From Leishmania infantum JPCM5 (Eukaryota > Euglenozoa > Kinetoplastea > Trypanosomatida > Trypanosomatidae): a stretch of 64,000 nucleotides of DNA. The notes below the pieces were generated by a model, which was not told the origin of the DNA, did no database searches, and worked only from the letters and a program-made list of their open reading frames with translations. The position numbers and the translations under genes are program-made. Location: assembly GCF_000002875.2 (NCBI RefSeq), contig NC_009393.2:252001-316000 (forward strand). Reading direction: 5' to 3'. This document shows positions 57,084 through 64,000 of this stretch, in pieces. The number at the start of each line of letters is the position of its first letter. Within the stretch, counting starts at the first letter, position 1.

Positions 57084-59279
57084 TTACCTGCGAACCAGCA
57101 GGCGCACGGTGCTCTTCAGGTGCTTGCACACGAACGCTTGCTGGATAGCCGACTCCTTCCAGAACTTGTAGCGATCCTTGGCGGAGAAGTGCCCGCTCTC
57201 CATGTCCATGTTCAGCAGAATTTCGTTGTTGTCCGTTTTGCACTCACGCAGCTTGCTCACCCACTTGGCCGGCTCCCAATAAGCGACGCGGGGGTCGTGC
57301 AGGCCGCACTGGACCATGATATTCGGGTACTCCTGCGCGCGGACGTTGTCCACGGGGCTGTAGCTCAGCATGTAGTCGTAGTACTTGTACTCGTTCGGGT
57401 TGCCCCACTCCTCCCACTCGCCCGTCGTCAAGGGAATGCTGGGGTCGCACATGGTCGTCATGACATCCACGAACGGCACGCCGGCGAGCGCCACCTTGAA
57501 GAGATCGGGACGCATGTTCAGCACGGCGCCCACTAGCAGGCCGCCGGCGCTACGCCCCTCGCAGGCCAGCTGCGACGGCGTCGTCAATTTCGCGTTCACC
57601 AGGAACTCGGCTGCCGCGATGAAGTCGGAAAAGGTGTTGCGCTTCGTGAGGTACTTGGCGCCGATCTCGTACCATGCACGGCCCATCTCACTGCCGCCGC
57701 GGATGTGGGCTATGGCGAAGATCATGCCGCGGTCACAGTACGGCAGGTGCTGAATGCTGAACTGAGGGTCCATGCTAAGGCCGTAGCTGCCGTACCCGTA
57801 CAGCATGCACGGCTGCGGCTGGCTCATGTCGAGGTCTTTGTGGTAGACAACTGAGAGCGGGATCTTGGTCTGGTCTGGTGCGGTAGCGAAGCGGCGCTCC
57901 ACCTTGTAGTTGGCGGCGTCGAAGCCACCGCCGACCTCGCGCACTTTCACAGCGGTGCGAGAGTGGTCCTGCGGATTGACGTCGAGCCAGGTGTTCGGCG
58001 TGGCAAGGGACGAGTACTCCATGCGGAACGTTGGCTCTTCGTACTCCAACATCTGGAACGCCACGAGGTGCACCGTGAAGATCGGCTCCTCCATCACCAC
58101 CTCGCGCAGCCCGGTGCTAGCCTTGAAGACGCCATCCTGCGGGTCCACCATCATCGTCCAGATGCGCGTCAGCCCGGCGCGGCGGCCTGTCACGACGAGG
58201 TAGTTCGAGCGCACCGCGATGCTCTCCATAAACACGTCCTCGCTGTGATCCACCAGCACATGTGACCAGTCGCTCGGCTGCCCGCGCGGCGCTATGAGAA
58301 GCTTGTGGTTCACCGCCCCGCCTTCGTTGGTGAGGATCACAAGATGGCTGGTGCCGTGCATCTGCACGTCGTAGCGCACGCCCTTCTCGCGCGGCCGCAC
58401 AATTTCAAGCGTATTGTGGGCGTTGCCCCTGCGCAGATCAAGCAGGTGCACCTCTGCCGTCTCCGGCGACTGCGAGCCGATGCACAGTGTGTTTGTGTCC
58501 GCGGCCTTGTACATGAAGGCGCTGAACAGCGGGTTGTTCTCCTCGTAGAGGCAGACGTCCTCGGACTGCGGCTTGCCCATCACGTGGCGCCACACCTTGT
58601 TATCGCGCAGCGTCTCGTCTTTGGTCACGTAGAATAAGGAGGTCTGGTCCGGGCCCCACACGATCTCGCCATTGGTGCCGCTCACCTTGTCGGCGATAGT
58701 TTGGCACGGGTCCGAAATCCTTTTAAATTCGATCGTGTACACCTCGTTACCGCTCATGTCCACAGAGAAGGCCACGAGGTCGTGCTCCGGCGGTGCTGGC
58801 TTCACCTCCATCACGTCACAGAACGGTTTGCCCTCGGCGACTTGGTTGACATCGATGATGACTTCCTCTGCCGCGACGTCGCCCGGCTCCTTGTCCTTGG
58901 ACACGCGGCAGTAAATCTTGTACGACTTACCCTTCACCTCGCGGGTGTAGTACCGGTACTTGCCGTACACGTACGGCGCGGACATGTCGTCCTCCTTGAT
59001 GTGCGATATGTGCTCCGTGTAGATGTCGTCGCGCAGCTGCGCAATGTCGGCGCTGCGCGCCTGGAAGTAGGCCTTCTCCTTGTTGAGGTGCTCAATCACG
59101 GCCGGATCCTTGCGATTGTCATCGCGCATCCAAAAATACGGGTCCTCGCGGTAGCGCGGTGGATTCATCGGGTTTGGGCCGCGGTCCTCACCCTCCACGT
59201 AGCCGAACGTGACGCGGTGCGGCTTCTTGGCGGCGATCGGCGGCTGCGCAGAGGCCGCGATGGTGTTGCCCGACAACAT
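57084..59279 (-). CDS. OPB: Oligopeptidase B
   Basis: The product has 731 residues from the Met at 59279 (MLSGNTIAAS), exactly the length known for Leishmania oligopeptidase B. It is a serine peptidase of the prolyl oligopeptidase clan (S9A) that cuts short peptides after Lys or Arg; a seven-bladed beta-propeller limits entry to small substrates. The propeller region includes KPHRVTFGYVEGEDRGPNPM and REDPYFWMRDD. The catalytic domain holds CEGRSAGG (Ser577 in family numbering), then HDPRVAYWEP with Asp662 and ESGHFSAKDR with His697; I counted the last two from the C-terminus. The enzyme is cytosolic, lacks a signal peptide, and is a studied virulence factor and drug target in Leishmania and trypanosomes. 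Confidence 0.97.
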   Translation of the reverse strand: MLSGNTIAASAQPPIAAKKPHRVTFGYVEGEDRGPNPMNPPRYREDPYFWMRDDNRKDPAVIEHLNKEKAYFQARSADIAQLRDDIYTEHISHIKEDDMSAPYVYGKYRYYTREVKGKSYKIYCRVSKDKEPGDVAAEEVIIDVNQVAEGKPFCDVMEVKPAPPEHDLVAFSVDMSGNEVYTIEFKRISDPCQTIADKVSGTNGEIVWGPDQTSLFYVTKDETLRDNKVWRHVMGKPQSEDVCLYEENNPLFSAFMYKAADTNTLCIGSQSPETAEVHLLDLRRGNAHNTLEIVRPREKGVRYDVQMHGTSHLVILTNEGGAVNHKLLIAPRGQPSDWSHVLVDHSEDVFMESIAVRSNYLVVTGRRAGLTRIWTMMVDPQDGVFKASTGLREVVMEEPIFTVHLVAFQMLEYEEPTFRMEYSSLATPNTWLDVNPQDHSRTAVKVREVGGGFDAANYKVERRFATAPDQTKIPLSVVYHKDLDMSQPQPCMLYGYGSYGLSMDPQFSIQHLPYCDRGMIFAIAHIRGGSEMGRAWYEIGAKYLTKRNTFSDFIAAAEFLVNAKLTTPSQLACEGRSAGGLLVGAVLNMRPDLFKVALAGVPFVDVMTTMCDPSIPLTTGEWEEWGNPNEYKYYDYMLSYSPVDNVRAQEYPNIMVQCGLHDPRVAYWEPAKWVSKLRECKTDNNEILLNMDMESGHFSAKDRYKFWKESAIQQAFVCKHLKSTVRLLVRR

Positions 59280-60645
59280 CCGGGCTGGTGGGGGTGGGGA
59301 AATAAGCAAAAGAAAAAAGGGAAGGGATGTTGACTCAGCGTCTTCAAAGACTAACAGAACATACGGACACACACACACACACACAAACACGCACACGTAG
59401 ATCGATAGATATACCTATGTGTAGATATCTACCTATATATATATATAGATGGATAGATGTATGTATATGTGTTCCGTTGGGCACACACGTACCACGTATG
59501 TGCGATCCGCTTCGCTAAAACGTGTGCGCGCAGAATGAGGGAGGGGGTGGGCCTGTGTACGGAAGACGAGGGACAGGTGAGAGGGTAGAGGTGGTGTGGT
59601 ACTGGTATGATGATGGCGGTGGTCGACAGATGGAGAGAGGCTGAGGGGCGGCGAGGTGCCCGCGCAATGACGATGTCGTTGAGTAAGAGGCGAGAAAGAC
59701 AGCAGACGTTAGTCGGGTGAGATAGAGGAGGGAGGAGAAGGGTCGTTGGCTGAGGTTGCTGTGGGATGTATCCGATGTGCCGTGATGGGTACGTGCGCGC
59801 ATGCGTATTGTTCTCGTGCGCAAGCGGTCGGCAGTGCGTTGGAGGAGGGAGGGGTGAGGTGAGGTGAGGGTACGTGTTGTCGTCAGGAACGTCGTCGGGC
59901 GCAAGAAAAAGGATGCGAACATTGCCGTTGTTGCCGCCACTCAAGCCCTCGCACTGATTATACCCACCCCCTCCCCTTAGGCCCCGTGGAATCCTCCTCT
60001 CCACGACCCTCAGGGACCTTGGGGCGTATGGTGGCGGTGGTGGATGGTGAATGGAGGCATGCGGTGAAGGGCGACGGTGTCGTTGCCTTTGCTTTTCTTC
60101 TCCGTTGGATGCGATGAGCGGCGCACGGCCCACTGCCTCGCGTACAGCGGCAGCCTAAACATCACAGCCAGATACGAAGGGGAAGGGATATCACCGAACT
60201 GACCAGGCCATCAGTACGGCGGAGCAACGCCTACACATAGATCTACAAGCGCCACCGAGAAGGAAAAAGAAGCAAGATAGAGAAGCTGCTATACATCGAG
60301 TCCAACGCGTTGGCGGCCATGCGGCACGACCGCACACATATATGCACACGTAGTAGTAACCCTCCTACGCAACTTGAAACACTACCAACAGCAGCAGCGG
60401 CGTAGAGAGAGAAACGCATGTGCATCTGTCTGTAGTGGTGGCTACAGGGGAAGGACGCTCAACATGGAAAGCAGAGACTTTTGCACTCCATCTAGGCGAT
60501 ACGGACAGCCACTAAAGGACAAAGAGGGGGAGGGGGCAGTGGGCGACGGTGGGAGCGAGCAAGGCGAGGCAGCGCTCAGAAGCCTGCGCGCGTACGCACA
60601 CGGAGACGCGTCTGTGCGCGTGTGTGTCTGTTTCGCTCACGCTAC
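59280..60645. other. Intergenic region
   Basis: No gene is supported in 1.37 kb. It contains a CA repeat (59367-59385) and TA/GATA repeats (59403-59460) near the oligopeptidase start. Short minus-strand frames at 59429-60133 are low-complexity. Confidence 0.6.
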
Positions 60646-61344
60646 TCAGTTCTTGCGCCGTGTCACATGGTCGTAGATGACAGCTTGCAGGTAGTCTTTA
60701 CACGGCACCACAGTCCGGCTGCAGTTCTCCCCGGGTGATGGCGAATTCGGGTCTACGTGGATGGCCTTGCGGTCGCGTTTGTGCTTCATGACGAGCCCCA
60801 GTGCGCTGTCAGCAAGCACCTGAAAGGTTGGGCTGTTGTTGTAGAAGAGCGTGTGCGTCTTCCAGTTGTAGTAGCTGAGGTCGCTCCGCTTCGGCAGCAG
60901 TTTCTTTTCCTTCTTGAAGTACGCCTCGAAGTTCTCGCTGCGCAGACGGTAGCCGTAGTCGATGTAGGCGGACACCTCCTGCCCGCTCACGTAGTCACGC
61001 AGGAACAGCACCGTTGCGAGCTTGCCGGTGCGCACCAGCTCCTCGCGCTTGGCGAGCGCAGTCAGTAGCGGGCTGTCACTCACGTCCTTGCCGGCGCTCG
61101 TGATGACCTCGGCGCTCTCGCGTCGCTTAAGCGGGCCAGTACGGGCTAGATGCTGTGCTGCCTCAAACTCATCTCGGCTGAGCACATCCTTGCCCTTGTA
61201 CCCTAGCTCCACAATCTTTCGCGCTGCATCTTGGTCCTCGAGGTAAAAGAGGTCTTCGCCGGTGACTTGCTGATCGAGGTAGTCCTCGTAGGTGCTGAAG
61301 TCCAGCACGTTGCGGTCATCCGGATCACGCTCAGCGGCTGCCAT
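60646..61344 (-). CDS. CFAP299: CFAP299 (C4orf22-type) cilia- and flagella-associated protein
   Basis: The product has 232 residues from the Met at 61344 (MAAAERDPDD), close to the 233 residues of the human protein; earlier in-frame Met codons would add an unconserved tail. Characteristic segments: FSTYEDYLDQQVTGEDLFYL, EDQDAARKIVELGYKGK, TSAGKDVSDSPLLTALAKRE, SGQEVSAYIDYGYRL, SDLSYYNWKTHTLFYNNSP, and the C-terminal AVIYDHVTRRKN. The family is conserved in ciliated eukaryotes; its molecular function is not well known, although a link to flagella is expected. It is encoded just downstream of a membrane protein and upstream of oligopeptidase B on the minus strand. Confidence 0.93.
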   Translation of the reverse strand: MAAAERDPDDRNVLDFSTYEDYLDQQVTGEDLFYLEDQDAARKIVELGYKGKDVLSRDEFEAAQHLARTGPLKRRESAEVITSAGKDVSDSPLLTALAKREELVRTGKLATVLFLRDYVSGQEVSAYIDYGYRLRSENFEAYFKKEKKLLPKRSDLSYYNWKTHTLFYNNSPTFQVLADSALGLVMKHKRDRKAIHVDPNSPSPGENCSRTVVPCKDYLQAVIYDHVTRRKN

Positions 61345-61878
61345 GCTGTTCCGCTGCTGAATGATGGAAGGGGTGTGTTTCTGTGTGCCCATGTACGCGA
61401 GAGCCCACTCACAGAAAGGGCGGCAGGTGAGCGGCATTGTTTGTGTGTTGTGCCGCGTTGCAGGCGCATGAGAAGTGGGTGTGTGAGAGGCAGACGGATG
61501 GGAACAAGGGCGGAAGGCGTTTGAAGAGGAGCATACATGAGGGATGGGGTGGGGGTGAAAGGCCGAGGCAAGGGTGCCCCTCCCTCGCACACACACACAC
61601 ACACACGACACGCCTCGTGTCCGCGTTTCGTTTCCTCTGCGCACTCATGCAAGCTTTTGCCCCCCCCCCCCCCCTCTTTCTTCGTTGCCTTCCTCGATCT
61701 GTGGGGGTGTGCTGCGAGACACACATCCACGAGATGCACCGCGTCATAGATGTACGATCTCGAAATCACCGCACATGAAACACACAGAGAGTGCAGAGCA
61801 CCCACATCTGCTACACCAAAACTGCCTCGTACTTCACCACACGTGCTCACCTCACACACCCACACACGTGAAAACACC
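61345..61878. other. Intergenic region
   Basis: No gene is seen. It has a CA repeat (61588-61607) and a C15 run (61660-61674). Confidence 0.6.
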
Positions 61879-63963
61879 TCAGCTGCTGCGGCAGCGCCGG
61901 AACCGGTGGGCCACCTCCACCCACTGCACCAGCATCGCCGCGATAAGCACGAAGGTTAGGGTGCTCTTTGCGATCAGGTGCTCATCCAAGGTCACGCCAG
62001 GCAGGAGGCGATTCACGTACACTGGCGACTCAGCGCGGTCGATCAGCAGCACCGCCGCTGTCGTCATCACCGCCACGCACAGGAGCAGCACCACCATGAT
62101 CAGCGTGCACGCCAGCACGGTCATGACTGCCGGTCCGCCGCGCAGCTGCATCCGCACACAGCGCTGCAGCTCCTCTGCGTAGGTCTTCGACTCCTCCCCA
62201 GTGTGCGTTCTGGTGGCCGTGGGGGCGTTAGCAGAGCCTGCATGGGGGGCAGCCGCCGTGTCGGGGCACACGGCTCCCGCCGCTGCCGCCTTGGCGTTCT
62301 TGCAACACCCCTTCTGCGCACTAGCTTCCAGGAGAGGCGTAGATTCGCTGGGGAAGCGTGCTGCGGCGGCTTCCAAGTGGCGGTCTCGCTCGTGAAAGGC
62401 CATGCGCCAGCGGTTTGGATGCATGACGGGCAACAGCACCCCAGCATTCACCATCGAACGCAGAAGACTGCTGACGACAACGGTGTAGATGGCGCCCGTG
62501 GCGATCGCGCAGGCGTCGACGCAGGGATTCAGGATGTGGCGCTCCGCCAGCCAAAGCCAAACACCGCTACACCACGACACCACCGCCGAGACCGCGGCGA
62601 TGGCTACGCCGTCCTTGCCGCCGCTGTTCGACGCCAACGCTCCCAGGCCGAGAACTGGCGCCCACGAGGCCCCCGTGCTGATGATCCACATGACGCATAG
62701 CAGCGTCGTCAGCAGCGGCACCGAGCACCATCGGTTGATGAGCGCTGCCAAGCGCGGGATGAAGCACATCGGCATCGTCACCAGCGCATACGTGAAAAGC
62801 AGCACCGGTGCGTGGCGCTGGTGCGTGGCCCAGCTGTCCTGATAGGTCGTGAGAGACCCCGTCGCCTCCGTGGCCCTCGAGCCCTTGCCGGTGCTGGTGC
62901 TCATCAGCTCGTGCGACTTGGTTGACTCGGCCACCGCCGCGGCGGCCGCCTGCGTCGGGATGAAGACGGCGTACCCGCAGCTCATGAGCAGCACCACCGC
63001 CGCTGTCAGTAGACCAACGGTCAGAGCACGTAGAAGAAAACAGAGCGAGACGTCATGCCTCGCGGCTGACCAAAGGTTGCGCGGCGTGATATCCTTCCCG
63101 CTTGCTCGCACGGCACGCTCGATCAGGTCACGAGGGCACAGCATCACGACGCTGAAGACCAAGGCACCAATGAAGCCGTTCACGTACACAAGCGCGTTCA
63201 ACATAGCCGCGGTGATGTATAAGTAGTAGCTCAGGCTGGGGAGAACGAAGAAGCCGAAGACGTTCACGATAAGCCACGACAAGAATAGGATCTGCAAGCT
63301 GACAATAACACCGGCGGCAACGCCAACCTCCGCACTCACGACGGTGCCCAGCCCAGCCAGCAGCAACGCCTCCCCGGCGCCGTAGCAGGATTCGCCGAGA
63401 ATCGCCAGCGGCAGGTTCGTATTGCGGCAGCCCTCACGGAGCAGAACGGTGCCCCAAAACATGAGGCCGGTGCCGGCGCACAGCATGAGGTGGACGAACG
63501 CACCAACTGACTTCACAGAGAAGATGCTACGCCACGGCTGCCTCGCCGCGGTGGTGGCGGGAGCCGCCGATCCAGCCGCAGGGACCGAAACCGCCGCCGC
63601 CGTCTCTGCTTCTTCTTGCTGCGCATCCACCGAAGCCAAGGACTTCGGCTGCTGCCGATGATTAATCATGCACAGAGCACCGAAGAAGGCGAAGAGCACG
63701 AGCGTGCACGCATCCAGCCTCGCCGCGACGAGCATGGCGCTGCGGCCGAAGCGGTTGTGAAGAGCGTAGAAGTCCTCCCCCTCGGCGGCCTCAAAGACGT
63801 TCACGGTGGCCAGCACAACGCCAGGGATGAAGAGAAGCACACAAATCGCCGTGACAAGGAAAAACAGCAGCAGATGCCGCAACACCGACGTCACCCACAG
63901 TCGCTGAAGGTACGGCAGCCAGTAGCAACGCTCGGCTGGCGAGGAGACGATGCCGGCCAACAT
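61879..63963 (-). CDS. Multi-pass membrane protein; gene may continue past the right edge
   Basis: From the Met at 63963 (MLAGIVSSPAER) the protein has 694 residues. The frame is open to the window edge, so an earlier start cannot be excluded. I count about 13-14 hydrophobic segments, starting with HLLLFFLVTAICVLLFIPGV and ending with LTFVLIAAMLVQWV. Hydrophilic loops include an Ala/Thr-rich stretch around residue 135 and a longer one near 550-620 with HERDRHLEAAAARFPSESTP. The many membrane passes suggest a transporter or a receptor-like protein, but I see no family motif. It is the most upstream gene visible in the minus-strand unit. Confidence 0.75.
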   Translation of the reverse strand: MLAGIVSSPAERCYWLPYLQRLWVTSVLRHLLLFFLVTAICVLLFIPGVVLATVNVFEAAEGEDFYALHNRFGRSAMLVAARLDACTLVLFAFFGALCMINHRQQPKSLASVDAQQEEAETAAAVSVPAAGSAAPATTAARQPWRSIFSVKSVGAFVHLMLCAGTGLMFWGTVLLREGCRNTNLPLAILGESCYGAGEALLLAGLGTVVSAEVGVAAGVIVSLQILFLSWLIVNVFGFFVLPSLSYYLYITAAMLNALVYVNGFIGALVFSVVMLCPRDLIERAVRASGKDITPRNLWSAARHDVSLCFLLRALTVGLLTAAVVLLMSCGYAVFIPTQAAAAAVAESTKSHELMSTSTGKGSRATEATGSLTTYQDSWATHQRHAPVLLFTYALVTMPMCFIPRLAALINRWCSVPLLTTLLCVMWIISTGASWAPVLGLGALASNSGGKDGVAIAAVSAVVSWCSGVWLWLAERHILNPCVDACAIATGAIYTVVVSSLLRSMVNAGVLLPVMHPNRWRMAFHERDRHLEAAAARFPSESTPLLEASAQKGCCKNAKAAAAGAVCPDTAAAPHAGSANAPTATRTHTGEESKTYAEELQRCVRMQLRGGPAVMTVLACTLIMVVLLLCVAVMTTAAVLLIDRAESPVYVNRLLPGVTLDEHLIAKSTLTFVLIAAMLVQWVEVAHRFRRCRSS

Positions 63964-64000
63964 GGCCGCGCTCCTCGTCTTCGCCGGGGACCACACTGAC

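Overview
The window looks like nuclear DNA of a Leishmania-type trypanosomatid. Every gene is one long intronless frame, there are no bacterial-style promoters or ribosome sites, and long gaps are full of CA/GT microsatellites and pyrimidine tracts of the kind used for spliced-leader trans-splicing. The genes form two long same-strand blocks that run towards each other. The oligopeptidase B at 57084-59279 is 731 residues with its catalytic Asp and His at 662 and 697, as known for Leishmania oligopeptidase B. That gene lies on chromosome 9 in L. major, so synteny with chromosome 9 is likely. I cannot name the species.

Left block, plus strand (1-9467): the 3' part of a DHHC palmitoyltransferase, a P-loop kinase of the 2-phosphoglycerate kinase/Lpa1 type, TYW3 (wybutosine tRNA modification), prefoldin subunit 2, an unknown protein with a basic nuclear-signal-like stretch, and a GT-A-like glycosyltransferase.

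Centre (9468-16182): a convergent strand-switch region, where the two Pol II units should end. It is the strangest part of the window. The left side of the plus strand is almost free of T (178 consecutive bases without one, starting 17 bases after the last stop codon). The middle is a mosaic of homopolymer runs (C16, G17, A12). The right side is depleted in A and rich in T and G. In both directions the RNA-like strand is therefore U-poor. The region ends with small hairpins, an initiator tRNA-Met, a tRNA-Leu(CAG), and a G-quadruplex motif.

Right block, minus strand (16183-64000; transcription runs from high to low coordinates): a multi-pass membrane protein at the right edge, CFAP299, oligopeptidase B, a giant 5460-residue CFAP54-like axonemal protein, a 998-residue protein with a C-terminal acyl-CoA-binding domain, a UBR1-type N-recognin E3 ligase, an unknown 664-residue protein, CPSF30, and two unknown proteins. 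As usual in trypanosomatids, neighbours share a transcription unit but not a pathway. The two flagellar proteins near each other (CFAP54-like and CFAP299) are probably coincidental.

The most unusual signal is the compositional structure of the strand-switch region, not a new protein system. I saw no CRISPR array, no intact mobile element, no viral genes and no toxin genes.
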